The notes under the pieces are model-generated. The model was not told the DNA's origin and made no database searches. It was given only the letters and a program-made list of their open reading frames with translations. A stretch of DNA of 64,000 nucleotides from CAVYOD01 sp963770045 (GTDB taxonomy: Bacteria > Acidobacteriota > Aminicenantia > Aminicenantales > CAVYOD01): positions 124,001 to 188,000 of the forward strand of contig CAVYOD010000029.1 in the NCBI GenBank assembly GCA_963770045.1. The letters run 5' to 3'. This document shows, piece by piece, positions 1 to 9,042 of the stretch (position 1 is its first letter; each line of letters begins with the position of its first letter). Both the position numbers and the translations under genes were made by a program.

Positions 1-229
1 CCTGGAGGAGCCGGTCGCGGTAGGAGTATGGAAGCGGCATGATCAGGGAGATTCTGTTGATCACGTCGAGGCGATCCACGCCCGCCAGGTCGCTCCCGAA
101 GCTGAAGGCGAAGCGAATCGCAACCAGAAGCCCGAAAAGGAAAAGGGCCACGACAAATGAGCCGATTGTCAACGTTGTGCGCACCTTTTTGCGCTGGAGG
201 TTGGCCCAGACAAGCCGGAAAAACTTCAT
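1..229 (-). CDS. MacB/FtsX-type ABC transporter permease, partial (N-terminus only)
   Basis: Only the first 76 or so codons are inside the window; the gene runs off the left edge. The visible N-terminus (MKFFRLVWANLQRKKVRT) is a short cytoplasmic basic stretch followed by one hydrophobic segment (about residues 19-36), the usual start of a MacB/FtsX-type permease. Its start codon overlaps the stop of the ATPase gene upstream in an ATGA, so the two are translationally coupled. With the HlyD-type adaptor it would form a tripartite-like export or lipoprotein/antimicrobial efflux system in the inner membrane. The substrate cannot be told. Confidence 0.75.
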   Translation of the reverse strand, partial: MKFFRLVWANLQRKKVRTTLTIGSFVVALFLFGLLVAIRFAFSFGSDLAGVDRLDVINRISLIMPLPYSYRDRLLQ

Positions 230-951
230 GGGTTGCTCCCGTTTGTGGGGGCTTCGACCAGCACGCCCTTGTCCAAGTGGAGTGACACCTGGGCGCGGCC
301 GGCGGCACGCGGATCATGGGTGACCATGAGGACGGTCTTGCCGTACTCGTGAACCAGCCGCCCAATGAGGTCCATGATCTCCTCGGCGCTCTTCCGGTCC
401 AGGTCGCCGGTCGGTTCGTCACAAAGCAGGAACGTTGGATCGGCGACGATCGCGCGGGCGATCGCCACCCTCTGTTCTTCGCCGCCGGAGAGCTGGCGCG
501 GGTAATGATCCATGCGGTCGGAGAGTCCCACGACCCCGAGCGCGGTTTCTACGTGTTCGCGCCTCTGGGCTTTTGAGAGCTTGGTGAGAAGGAGGGGCAG
601 CTCCACATTCCGGAAGGCGGTCAGCACGGGGATCAGGTTATACATCTGGAAGACGAAACCCACGTGGCGCGCACGCCAGGCCGTGAGCTTCCTGGCCGAC
701 ATATGCGTGATCTCGTCGCCCGCCACCGTGATGCTGCCGGAGGTGGGAAGATCGAGCCCGCCGATGAGGTTTAGGAGTGTCGTCTTCCCCGAGCCGCTGG
801 GGCCCATGAAAGCGACGAAATCGCCCTTGTCCACGTCCAGGTTCAAGCCCTGGAGGACATGGATCTCCTCGCTGCCGCGGAGGTACTTCTTATCCAATTT
901 GCGGACCTGGACGAGGCTCGTCCCATTGCCTTTGCCGTCAACCCTCACCAT
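226..951 (-). CDS. ABC transporter ATP-binding protein, MacB/LolD type
   Basis: Cytoplasmic ATPase subunit of 241 residues, normal for the family. Walker A GPSGSGKT is at residues 50-57, the Q-loop Gln at about 102, signature LSGGE at 154-158, Walker B ending in D178-E179, and the switch His at about 212 (VTHD). The signature continues EEQ where EQQ is usual, a mild change. It lies between an adaptor gene (15 bp upstream) and a MacB-type permease (4 bp overlap), the standard adaptor-ATPase-permease order of MacAB-like exporters. LolD and MacB ATPases look alike at this level, so the transported molecule is open. Confidence 0.9.
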   Translation of the reverse strand: MVRVDGKGNGTSLVQVRKLDKKYLRGSEEIHVLQGLNLDVDKGDFVAFMGPSGSGKTTLLNLIGGLDLPTSGSITVAGDEITHMSARKLTAWRARHVGFVFQMYNLIPVLTAFRNVELPLLLTKLSKAQRREHVETALGVVGLSDRMDHYPRQLSGGEEQRVAIARAIVADPTFLLCDEPTGDLDRKSAEEIMDLIGRLVHEYGKTVLMVTHDPRAAGRAQVSLHLDKGVLVEAPTNGSNP

Positions 952-965
952 GCTGTTCTCCTCGT

Positions 966-2048
966 CTATTTCACCTTCACGCGCTGGCCGTCGTGTAAAC
1001 CTTGGGGGCCCTTCACCACGATCTTATCGCCCGGCGCAAGACCCGCCGTGACTTCCACGTCGCCGCCCCTGACCACTCCCAGACTCACCGCGCGTCTTTC
1101 CAGAAGACCGTCGTGGAAAAGAAACACGACTTCCCTGCCCTCGGCTTGCCGCACGGCCTCTCGCGGCACCACCGCGCGCGCTTGGGGCTGCCCGGGCGGC
1201 TGCTCGCCCGCCAGAAAAGAGACCTTCACTCCCATGTCCGGCAGGATCCGCGGATCCAGCTTATCGAACGAGATTCGCACTTTCACCGTGGCTTTCTGCC
1301 GGTCTGCGGTGGGGATCACCGTCCGCACCTTGGCGGGTATGCGCCAGTCCGGATAGGCGTCGAGCACCGCTTCAACTCGCTGTCCCGGGACAACCCGGGC
1401 GATGTACGACTCGTTGACGTCGACCTCGATCTCGATGGATGCCATGTCCACGATCGTGGCGATGCCGGTGCGGGTGAAGCCGCCCCCGGCTGAGATCGGG
1501 GAAACCATCTCGCCGCGCTGCGCGTCCTTGGAGACCACAACACCGGCGAAGGGCGCCCGCACCGTGCAATTGTCAACATCCTGCTGAGCCACGGCGATCT
1601 GGGCGTCGGCGGCCCGCACTTGCTCGTTGGCCGCCGCGATCTGGGCCCTCAAGCTTTCGGCGGTCGTGCGCGCCAGGTCGAGGGCCTGCTGGCTGGCGAT
1701 GCCGTGCTTCTGGAGGTCCTCCTGGCGGCGGTACTCGCGGTCCGCGTTGGAGAGGTTGACCTGGAGGTTTTCGATCAGGGCCGCGGTCGCGTCACGCTGC
1801 GTCTTGGCCGCGCGCAAACGGCGCTGGGCGTCTGAATCGTCGAGGCGCGCGAGGAGTTGCCCCTCGTTGACCACCATCCCCTCATCAACATAGACGTCCA
1901 CGACTCGCGCCGTAATCTTGGCCGCCACCGTGGCCCTGCGGCGGGGCGTAATGTAGCCGCTCGCGTTCAGGAGGGCGATGGTTGCGGGATCGCCCGCCGG
2001 CCGCACAACTGCCACCTCAACGGCGGGGACCCTGGCGCGCAGCGACAA
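966..2048 (-). CDS. HlyD/MacA-family periplasmic adaptor subunit (true 5' end lies upstream, probably frameshifted)
   Basis: The adaptor would link the inner-membrane ABC pump to an outer-membrane channel. Visible parts: a biotinyl-lipoyl half-motif (VVDVYVDEGMVVNEGQ), a long Ala/Gln/Arg-rich coiled-coil hairpin, the returning lipoyl half (VRAPFAGVVVSKDAQRGEMV), then a beta-barrel domain and C-terminal domain. The frame opens at a TTG at 2048, but it continues upstream without a stop to about 2195 and there encodes a DLSGLRIE-like leader and a membrane segment (WRVAGLSIFGLLLVIAAVL), exactly what this family needs. No ATG, GTG or TTG exists in that upstream frame. An ATG at 2193 is one frame off, so a one-base change near 2170-2190 is likely. 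Confidence 0.85.
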   Translation of the reverse strand: MSLRARVPAVEVAVVRPAGDPATIALLNASGYITPRRRATVAAKITARVVDVYVDEGMVVNEGQLLARLDDSDAQRRLRAAKTQRDATAALIENLQVNLSNADREYRRQEDLQKHGIASQQALDLARTTAESLRAQIAAANEQVRAADAQIAVAQQDVDNCTVRAPFAGVVVSKDAQRGEMVSPISAGGGFTRTGIATIVDMASIEIEVDVNESYIARVVPGQRVEAVLDAYPDWRIPAKVRTVIPTADRQKATVKVRISFDKLDPRILPDMGVKVSFLAGEQPPGQPQARAVVPREAVRQAEGREVVFLFHDGLLERRAVSLGVVRGGDVEVTAGLAPGDKIVVKGPQGLHDGQRVKVK

Positions 2049-2448
2049 TACCGCCGCGATGACCAGCAGGAGTCCGAAGATGGACAGGCCAGCAACGCGC
2101 CAGATCCTCCGCCCGCCCTTGTTGCCACGGGCGTGATCCTCAATCCTCAGCCCGGAAAGGTCCTGCTTCGAAGAACCTGGGACTCTCGACCATGCTTATC
2201 TATCCTTCGCGAGAATCATATTGTTTTCTCAAGAACCGCAAATTCATAATGATCATGCTCCTCAATGATATCTTGCCCCGGCTGATCGAGTCAACATACA
2301 AATATCGCAAACGTCGACGATCCCGCACTCGAGGGGATGCGCGAGAGCTCTTCTATTGCAGGAGCGTCCCCGACAGAAGTCCCGGCCGGCAGTTCGACCC
2401 GAAGCTTTAGCACGCTCCCAGATCCCCGCAGAAAATTGGGAAGAGCGT

Positions 2449-3192
2449 TTACTCCCAGCGGAAGAGCCGGGTGGAGAGAATCATCCCGACGAGGAGAACG
2501 CCGCCCAGAACAGCCGCTTCGGTCAGGTGTTTCGCCCAACTTTCTCCGGACCACAACCCTCTCATCAATGTGACGACATGCGTCAGCGGAATGAACCGCG
2601 CGATGTTGCGGACAGACTGAGGAAGGACTTCCAGGGGGATGGCCGATCCGCTCAGGAACATCATCGGGAAAGCGCAGATCATGCCGATGGCCTGAGCGAC
2701 CCGGGCGGTCGGCGCAACTCCGGCGATGAGATAGCCCAGGGCAAAGAAGGCCAGGCTGCTCAGGGTGAACCCGGCCCAGACAGAAAGAATATGCCCCTCA
2801 AACCTCATGCCGTACAACGCTTTTCCGACCAGAACGAGCGCCAGAACACCAACGGCCGTCATAACATAATAGCAAGAGATATTGGCCATGATATAGGCCG
2901 CCGGCCGAAGCGGCGTCATCCTGAACCGCCTGAGCACACCCGCTTCGCGGCTCGCGGCCGTGGCGATCGGAATGCCCATGAAGCCCACAGAGATGATGAT
3001 CAAAGCGATGTAAGAGGGCACGGAGACATCGACCATGCCCCTTCCTCCGAAGAACGGGCTCGGTTTGTTCCCGTAAATCGTGCCGAATAGGAGGAGAAGC
3101 ATCGGGGCGAAAACGATCGTAAAGAAAGTCGCGGCGGGCTCGCGAAGGTAAAGTTTCATCTGGGCGAGCATGAGTTTCCAGAGGCCTCGCAT
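2449..3192 (-). CDS. ABC-2 type transporter permease
   Basis: Inner-membrane permease of 247 residues with about six hydrophobic segments: near residues 22-40, 57-75, 102-125, 135-155, 165-185 and the C-terminal 225-242. The family exports drugs, polysaccharides or lipids together with an ATPase of the NodI/DrrA type. That ATPase lies immediately upstream (true stop at 3202, 10 bp away), and an AGGAGAT ribosome site precedes this ATG. Substrate unknown. The roughly 250 bases between this promoter-distal operon and the HlyD-type operon further downstream hold no gene. Confidence 0.88.
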   Translation of the reverse strand: MRGLWKLMLAQMKLYLREPAATFFTIVFAPMLLLLFGTIYGNKPSPFFGGRGMVDVSVPSYIALIIISVGFMGIPIATAASREAGVLRRFRMTPLRPAAYIMANISCYYVMTAVGVLALVLVGKALYGMRFEGHILSVWAGFTLSSLAFFALGYLIAGVAPTARVAQAIGMICAFPMMFLSGSAIPLEVLPQSVRNIARFIPLTHVVTLMRGLWSGESWAKHLTEAAVLGGVLLVGMILSTRLFRWE

Positions 3193-3201
3193 CTATATCT
3201 C

Positions 3202-4114
3202 CTAGTCCCGCATTTCTTTTCCGGTCAGGGTGAGGAAGACATCCTCGAGGCTCGGCTGCTCGGTGCGGAGATCGCGAAAGCGGACCTTCGCCGAGTCGAG
3301 AGCGATGACGACGCGGACGACGAGCCCCTCTCCGCGTCCGAAGATAATCACGCTTCCTTCCAGAGTGTTCGACTCGGGTCACGCCGTCGATCGCCCGGAA
3401 GACGGCCTCTTCGATCTTTGCATCTGCGGTGAAAACCACTCTCGTTTCAGCCCCGAGCGAGGTGATAAGAGCCCGAGGTGTATCGAGAGCGACGATTTTC
3501 CCGCGGTCGATGATGGCGACGCGGTCGCAGAGCTCCTCCGCTTCTTCCATGTAGTGGGTCGTGAGAAAGACCGTTTTCCCCCGATCGCGAATATGTTTGA
3601 CCAATTCCCACATCGCCCGGCGGGCTTGAGGATCGAGGCCGGTCGTGAGCTCGTCCAGAAAAACGATCTCGGGATCGTTGATGAGAGCGAGAGCGATAAA
3701 CAGGCGCTGCTTTTGTCCCCCCGAGAGTTTGCCGAAGGGAGCATTCAATTTCTCAGTCAGGCCGAGCTGATCCAGGAGCGGCTTCCAATCCGTCGGCCGC
3801 CTGTAAAAGGCGGAAAAAAGGTCGGCAATCTCCCGGACTCTGAGCCGGTCCGGGAGCGAGCTTTCCTGCAATTGGACACCGATCCGTTCCCGCAATTCGT
3901 ACGCCTGATGCCCAGGGTCCAGCCCGAGGACGGAGATTCGCCCCGAATCCGGACGGCGAAGTCCTTCCAGGCACTCGATGGTCGTTGTCTTGCCGGCCCC
4001 GTTTGGGCCGACCATCCCAAAAATCTCGCCCGGACGGACATCGAAGGTCACTCCGTCGACGGCGACGACAGCGCCGTAAACTTTGCGCAGGCTTTCTATG
4101 GTTATAGCCGTCAT
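3202..4114 (-). CDS. ABC-2 type transporter ATP-binding protein, frameshifted near the 3' end
   Basis: DrrA/NodI-like ATPase. Walker A GPNGAGKT is at residues 36-43, LSGGQ at 130-134, Walker B at 150-155 and the switch His at 187. The motif after Walker B reads DELTTGLD where DEPTTGLD is usual. Without a frameshift the frame runs on to 2798 through the permease gene, giving an Arg-rich tail unlike any ABC protein. Shifting one base at about 3350-3365 restores a normal C-terminus (SVIIFGRGEG... QPSLEDVFLTLTGKEMRD) ending at a TAG at 3202-3204, 10 bp before the permease start. I treat the shifted version as the gene. A one-base sequencing error is the simplest cause. Confidence 0.85.
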
Positions 4115-4275
4115 GCTTTCTTTTGCCCGGTATTTTGCGGCAGTTTATCAGCTAATTTCGAAATTGTCAAAAGAGATGCTTTCCCGAAATGGCCGAAAGA
4201 CGCCTCTTGCGCTCCGAAAGATCTCGAAAATACCCGCTTCGGTTTTAACGAGAATTCGTTGGCCGGTGAATCCCG

Positions 4276-5190
4276 CTATAGTCCGACGCAAACAGAGATT
4301 CCAAAGACTTGAGGAACGACGTGGAACGACAAACCTGAGCGGTCATCTTTTTTGCCCTCCCAGCGCCTGCGGAAATCCCGCCCGACGCTGGAGCCAATGG
4401 CAAAGCCCATCAGGCCGCCAGCGACCGTATCTGAAAACCAGTGCATCGACGACTTCCCGTGGGAAATGACACTCAGGAAAAGGTAGCCGAGATACGTGCC
4501 TCCGGCGATCTTCAGCCACGTCTTGTCCCCGTAAAAAGAAAACAGGCTGGTAACGGCAGCGGTATTGGCCAGCAGGTGGCCGGACGGCCAGCCATGGTAG
4601 ATTCCGCCGCGCAGAAATCCGAAGCGAAAGGTCTCGCTGGCCTTGTTGTCAGGGTAGATCAGCGGCTCTGGACCGGGACGCCCGGTCAAGGCTTTCAAGG
4701 CGCTCGAATAGCAGACCGCCAGAAGCGATGCCTGCAAAACGGAGCTGCCTGCCGAGATGAGTTGCGAGGAACGGCCGATCAGGCCCGAAAACAAGACGCC
4801 GCAGCCCAAAACCGCGGGAAACACGGCTCCTTGGGAAACGCCAGGATGCGAGGATTTATCAAAAAAGGTGTTTCGGGCGAAGAAATTGTGGACCCGGGTA
4901 TCCAAGCCGCTTTCAATGATCAGCAATGTTCCGGCTACGGCAGAGAGATGGAAAAGTGCCTTAGGGAAGGAGAAACTCGCCAGCGCGTTGCGGCCGAGAC
5001 CGGTCCAGGGAGAGACAGCGACGTGTTGATCGGCCGCTGAATGAGGTTGTTCTTGTTTGAACTCCGGCGACGAGTCTGCGGCTGAAGCGGGCAGACCGCC
5101 GAGGGCCAAGAGTGTTACCATGAGAAGTGCGACCGAGAGCCTTATCCGAAAGCCGATTGTTCTGCGAGGAGTTATGCAATTTTGTCTCAT
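4276..5190 (-). CDS. PAP2-family phosphatase, exported/membrane
   Basis: A 304-residue protein with an N-terminal signal/hydrophobic segment (about 14-37, ending LPASAA). It carries the three PAP2 signatures: KxxxxxxRP-like K166 to R171-P172 (ALTGRP), PSGH at 202-205, and the third motif with H250 and D254 (SHGKSSMHWFSD). In the third motif the canonical SR is SH, so the Arg that contacts phosphate is missing. The catalytic His pair and Asp remain. Family members dephosphorylate undecaprenyl pyrophosphate, phosphatidate or lipid A. The exact lipid is unknown. It is a single gene with about 160 bp to the ABC operon downstream. Confidence 0.85.
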   Translation of the reverse strand: MRQNCITPRRTIGFRIRLSVALLMVTLLALGGLPASAADSSPEFKQEQPHSAADQHVAVSPWTGLGRNALASFSFPKALFHLSAVAGTLLIIESGLDTRVHNFFARNTFFDKSSHPGVSQGAVFPAVLGCGVLFSGLIGRSSQLISAGSSVLQASLLAVCYSSALKALTGRPGPEPLIYPDNKASETFRFGFLRGGIYHGWPSGHLLANTAAVTSLFSFYGDKTWLKIAGGTYLGYLFLSVISHGKSSMHWFSDTVAGGLMGFAIGSSVGRDFRRRWEGKKDDRSGLSFHVVPQVFGISVCVGL

Positions 5191-5271
5191 ACATGGATTT
5201 TATCATAACTCGTTCACTCCAGATTCGGCAGCCGCAATACGAAAGCGGCGATGGATTCTTTGCTAGTGGGT

Positions 5272-6183
5272 TTAACGGCCTCTCAGGATGGTCTTGATTT
5301 TGCTCACATAGTCCTCTTCGTGGACGAGAGAACCGACGTGTCCCCCGCTTTCATACACCACTTCCCCGGGCTTGATATATTGCGCCTTGAGGCGTTCGTG
5401 ATACTTGAAGTTTGGATCATCCCTTGACGTAATGATCAGAATTTTGCCGGCATGGTCTGCGCTCTCCTCGGGTCGATAGATCTCGCTGCCGTTGAATTCA
5501 GCGGCCAAGCGGTACTGGGCGAGGAGATCCCGTTTGCTCACCACTGACATCAGCATGTGGAGGAAATACGCCTTGTAGAAATCCAGGAGCTCGCGTGTTT
5601 CCATCGGCAACGACGGGTCCACCTTGAGCATCTTGACCATTTCCTTCTTCGTCAACCACTTCAGAAGGGGCGGCGGCATGGTCTTGAGGAGAAGGCAAAT
5701 CCATTTGAATATCCGTTTGTACTCCGGCAAGGGAGGCATCGTGAAGGCAAGGACCAATCTGTCGATCCGGGAGCTGTGGCGATGGAAAAAAGCCTGGGCG
5801 ATCATTCCTCCGAAGCTTCCTCCCAGAACATGGACCGTGTCGATCCGCCGGCTGTCGAGGAGACGGGTCAAACCCTGGCCGAGTTCATCAAGCCCCCGGA
5901 ATCCATTGATTGTCGGCGCGATGACCCGGAACTCGTCCTTGAATTGAACGATCCGGCGAAAAGAGTATTCGGCGGTCTGGGAAGCACCGTGGAAAAGGAG
6001 GATGGCCTCCGCGCCCTTGCCCACGTCGTAAAAGGGAACCTTGACGGTCTTGAATGAGAATTGGTTGAGTGGACAGGTCATACGGAAATCTTCCAGGTCG
6101 CGCCAATATCGAGGATTGACCAGGGCAAGTGCTTCATTTGTCCGGGAGGCCTCGGAGTGTCGAATCCGGGACGGCAATTTCAA
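5272..6183 (-). CDS. alpha/beta hydrolase family protein
   Basis: Alpha/beta-hydrolase fold of 303 residues. The oxyanion segment LLFHGASQT is at about 62-70 and the nucleophile elbow GGSFGG has Ser123. An acidic residue in SRDDPNF and a late His (GGHVGSLVHEED, H282 or H288) complete a plausible triad. No signal peptide. The overall look resembles maspardin-like or general ester hydrolases; the substrate is not deducible. The frame opens at TTG 6183, directly against an AAGGAGG, which is too close for a good site. An internal ATG at 6081 just before the conserved domain is a realistic alternative start. Confidence 0.8.
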   Translation of the reverse strand: MKLPSRIRHSEASRTNEALALVNPRYWRDLEDFRMTCPLNQFSFKTVKVPFYDVGKGAEAILLFHGASQTAEYSFRRIVQFKDEFRVIAPTINGFRGLDELGQGLTRLLDSRRIDTVHVLGGSFGGMIAQAFFHRHSSRIDRLVLAFTMPPLPEYKRIFKWICLLLKTMPPPLLKWLTKKEMVKMLKVDPSLPMETRELLDFYKAYFLHMLMSVVSKRDLLAQYRLAAEFNGSEIYRPEESADHAGKILIITSRDDPNFKYHERLKAQYIKPGEVVYESGGHVGSLVHEEDYVSKIKTILRGR

Positions 6184-6297
6184 CCTCCTTCAGGCCTTTC
6201 ATGATAACACGAATCGAACTTGATCGGAACCCAAGTGCATGCCGAGAGGTCGCCGGATTTCTTGGTTCAAGCGAGCCGCCGAGCAGGGATTTCTGCC

Positions 6298-6327
6298 TTG
6301 ACTCCGATCGAATGCGAATGGTATATT
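6298..6327 (+). promoter_or_regulatory. putative sigma70 promoter upstream of folD
   Basis: TTGACT at 6298-6303 and TATATT at 6322-6327 are separated by 18 bp. They sit about 100 bp before the folD start in the gap between two divergent genes. This is a reading of consensus only; no start site is known. Confidence 0.45.
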
Positions 6328-6430
6328 TTTTATGTTCAGGGGCGCTTGAATTCAGAGCTGGCGGGCGGGAGAGTTGCACCGAAAGCGCCAGCGGATAATT
6401 CTCCCCGATCTTTCGGACAGGAGGATAACA

Positions 6431-7278
6431 TTGGCGGCTCCGTTGATCCTGGATGGGAAAGCACTCGCCAAAGCCATCGAAGAATCCCTGAAAAGCCGGG
6501 TCGCTGCTTTTAAAGAAAAAACGGGCAAAATCCCGACTCTCGCAGCGATCCTGGTCGGCAACGATCCAGCCTCCGCGACCTACGTCAAGATGAAGGGGAA
6601 CGCGTGCAACCGCGTTGGCATGGACTCGAAACAGGTTCATCTTCCCGAGACGACGACCACTCCCGAGCTCTTAGACGAGATCCGGCGGCTGAACGCGGAT
6701 CCCCGCGTTAACGGCATACTGCTCCAGCACCCGGTGCCACACCAGATTTACGAGCGGGCCGCCTTCGAAGCCATTGCGCTTGAGAAGGATGTCGACGGCG
6801 TCACCTGCCTCGGATTCGGCCGTATGGCTATGGGCGAGCCTGCCCATGGAAGCGCCACACCGGCCGGGATCATGAGGCTTATCGATCACTACCAAATTCC
6901 GCTTGAAGGGAAAAGGGTCACGATTGTCGGGCGCAGCCCTATCCTCGGCAAGCCGATGGCTCTGATGCTCCTCAATAGAAACGCGACCGTCACAATCTGT
7001 CACTCCAAAACACAGGGGCTGCCCGGCGTTATCGGTGAGGCGGATATTGTTGTCGGGGCCGTGGGTAAGCCGAAGTTTATAAAAGGAGACTGGATCAAAC
7101 AAGGCGCAGTGGTCATCGATGCCGGATATCATCCCGGCGGCGTGGGCGACGTGGATCTCGATGTGGCGATGTTGCGATGCAGTGCCTACACCCCTGTCCC
7201 TGGCGGCGTGGGTCCATGACGATTGTCACGCTCCTAGCCCAAACGATGGATGCGGCTGAAAAACAGGTGGTGAGATAA
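6431..7278 (+). CDS. folD: bifunctional methylenetetrahydrofolate dehydrogenase / methenyltetrahydrofolate cyclohydrolase, frameshifted at the C-terminus
   Basis: FolD interconverts 5,10-methylene-, methenyl- and 10-formyl-tetrahydrofolate in the cytoplasm. Visible family features are the YVKMKG segment with the catalytic Lys, the substrate loop DVDGVT, and the cofactor motif GRSPILGKP. I chose TTG at 6431 because GGAGG lies 6-7 bases before it and the protein then begins AAPLILDG as in the family. An in-frame ATG at 6374 has no ribosome site. As written, the frame stops at 7219 right after TPVPGGVGP. Adding one A there (CCATGA to CCAATGA) continues the invariant GGVGPMTIVTLL ending to a TAA at 7276-7278. 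Confidence 0.93.
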
Positions 7279-7328
7279 TTCGGTTTCTAGAGTCACGCCC
7301 AAGATTCCAGACCCCCACTCTCGGGACT

Positions 7329-7718
7329 CTATTTCCTCGAATGAACGGCGATGCGGTTCCCTTCCGAATCGAGGAACAGTCCCATGTACCCGATTCCCTC
7401 CGAGATGAGTTTTTTCGGCATCACGACCCTACCACCGGCGGCTTCTACCCGGGAGAGTTCGATAGCCAAATCACCGCTGAAGGCGGTCATGTAGACCAGG
7501 ACTCCGTCCGGAGATGGCTTGTAGGATTCTTTTTGGTAGACCAATGATCCCGAGGCGCCCATGCCTTCCTGAATCCAGGGGAACCAAGCCATGTCCAGCT
7601 CACCAATCGGGTTTCGAGAAAGTTTGAACCCAAAAACCTCTTCATAAAATTTGATCGCCCGGTCCATGTGATTGACGGGGATCTCGAACCATCCGACGAC
7701 ATTGTGTTTGATTTCCAT
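7329..7718 (-). CDS. VOC (glyoxalase/bleomycin-resistance fold) family protein
   Basis: A 129-residue single-domain protein. It opens with a VOC pattern (VVGWFEIPVNHMDRAIKFYEEVFGF) and ends with FLDSEGNRIAVHSRK, where His and Glu positions fit metal-binding sites of the fold. Members are lyases, isomerases or binding proteins for small molecules; this one resembles the short 'glyoxalase superfamily' group without assigned substrate. It stands alone, 50 bp downstream of the convergent folD. No strong ribosome site is visible before the ATG. Confidence 0.82.
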   Translation of the reverse strand: MEIKHNVVGWFEIPVNHMDRAIKFYEEVFGFKLSRNPIGELDMAWFPWIQEGMGASGSLVYQKESYKPSPDGVLVYMTAFSGDLAIELSRVEAAGGRVVMPKKLISEGIGYMGLFLDSEGNRIAVHSRK

Positions 7719-7802
7719 ACTTGTAGGGTAAACGACATCGGGGAGGCTGTCAAACCCGGCTGAGCCTGGACGCGGGATACGCTCGGCGGCCGCCGGATAA
7801 AC

Positions 7803-8939
7803 CTAGCGCGAGCCTTTGAGATACAACTCCCCTACCCGCAGGGCCAATTCCCCGGCGTCGACGTCTGTCCGATTGCAGAGCACAATGATCGTAAGCTCAT
7901 CGTCGACGAAGCGCTGGATCGCCGTCCGAAAACCCACGGTCTCTCCGTAGTGCCACATGCGGGCATGTCCTGCGTAGGGATTCAAGAACCAACCGAATCC
8001 ATACTCCGCGGGGAGTCCATCCGGTTGAATCACGTGGCCTTCCTTCACTTTGACAGGCGTCAGCGCCGGCCGCATTTCCTCGGAGCTCAGCAGACTGTGA
8101 TCGCGCAGGGATTTATCCCACTTGGCCAGGTCAACGAGCGAGGAATAGACGCCGCCGTCGCCCAGGGTAGCTGACGTTGGACTCTGATCTGTCTGACGCC
8201 ATCCATCGGGCTCCTTGGTATGCCCGAATGCCCTGTTGACGACCTCATTCTTGCCGCGTTCGTAGGCCAATGTGTGCGTCATCTTGAGAGGAGCGAAGAT
8301 GCGGTCGTGCAGGAATTGGCCGAAGGGCCTGTCCGAGACCTGTTGGACTATCAAGCCGAGCAGGACGTAACCCGAATTGCTATAGTCCCATCTTGAGCCG
8401 GGGACGAATTTCGTTGAATTCTGGCGTTTTAAGAGTTCGAGCACGGCGACATCTTTGATCTGGATTTGCTCCACGGGAGTGTTTGCCTCAACCTTGGGCA
8501 TAAGATCTTCATAGTCCAGCAGGCCCGAAGTGTGGTTGAGCAAATGGCGGACGGTGATGGCCTTGCCGTACTCAGGAAAATCAGGGAAGAAGTCGGTCAG
8601 GCGGCTTTCAAAGCGCAGCTTGCCGTCGTGCACGAGCAGCATGACGGCCATGGCGGTGAATTGTTTTGTGACCGAGGCGAGGCGGAAATTCGTCTGCGCA
8701 TCGATCTGATGACGTGTGCCTAGATCGGTGACACCATAGCCACGTTCGAAATCGATCCGCCCGTCTTTCACGACCAGCACTGCCGCTCCAGGCTCTTTGT
8801 TCGATATCAAACTTGTGAAAATGGCGTCAATGCGCTTTGCCAGGGGGCTCAAGTCGGCCGTTCTGACATGGGTCAAAGCCAGAAGAGCCGTCACCGAGAC
8901 CACAGATGTGGTTATCACAAACCCATAGGGGATCTTCAT
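7803..8939 (-). CDS. serine hydrolase of the beta-lactamase / class C penicillin-binding protein family
   Basis: A 378-residue exported protein with an N-terminal hydrophobic segment (about 6-25). The active-site SxxK is S89-V-T-K92, the second motif YSN is at 186-188, and a late HYG (WHYGETVG) takes the place of KTG. Such proteins are esterases, D-aminopeptidases or peptidoglycan hydrolases far more often than antibiotic-degrading lactamases. A GAGGAGGAG ribosome site lies just before the ATG. A second, larger relative of the same family is at 40772-42568. Confidence 0.88.
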   Translation of the reverse strand: MKIPYGFVITTSVVSVTALLALTHVRTADLSPLAKRIDAIFTSLISNKEPGAAVLVVKDGRIDFERGYGVTDLGTRHQIDAQTNFRLASVTKQFTAMAVMLLVHDGKLRFESRLTDFFPDFPEYGKAITVRHLLNHTSGLLDYEDLMPKVEANTPVEQIQIKDVAVLELLKRQNSTKFVPGSRWDYSNSGYVLLGLIVQQVSDRPFGQFLHDRIFAPLKMTHTLAYERGKNEVVNRAFGHTKEPDGWRQTDQSPTSATLGDGGVYSSLVDLAKWDKSLRDHSLLSSEEMRPALTPVKVKEGHVIQPDGLPAEYGFGWFLNPYAGHARMWHYGETVGFRTAIQRFVDDELTIIVLCNRTDVDAGELALRVGELYLKGSR

Positions 8940-9042
8940 CTCCTCCTCGTTATCTCAATAAAGGAACTGACAATTTTCATATGATCAAGAATCATAAATT
9001 TTGTGGGGAGGCGAAGTCAAGCCCGGCGATGACGAAAGCGGC

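Noticed and set aside
2798..3200. Arg-rich C-terminal extension of the ABC-2 ATPase
   Set aside because: It is the permease region read in the wrong frame after a one-base break near 3357.
3230..4312. 360-residue open frame on the plus strand
   Set aside because: Antisense to the ABC-2 ATPase; no protein-like pattern.
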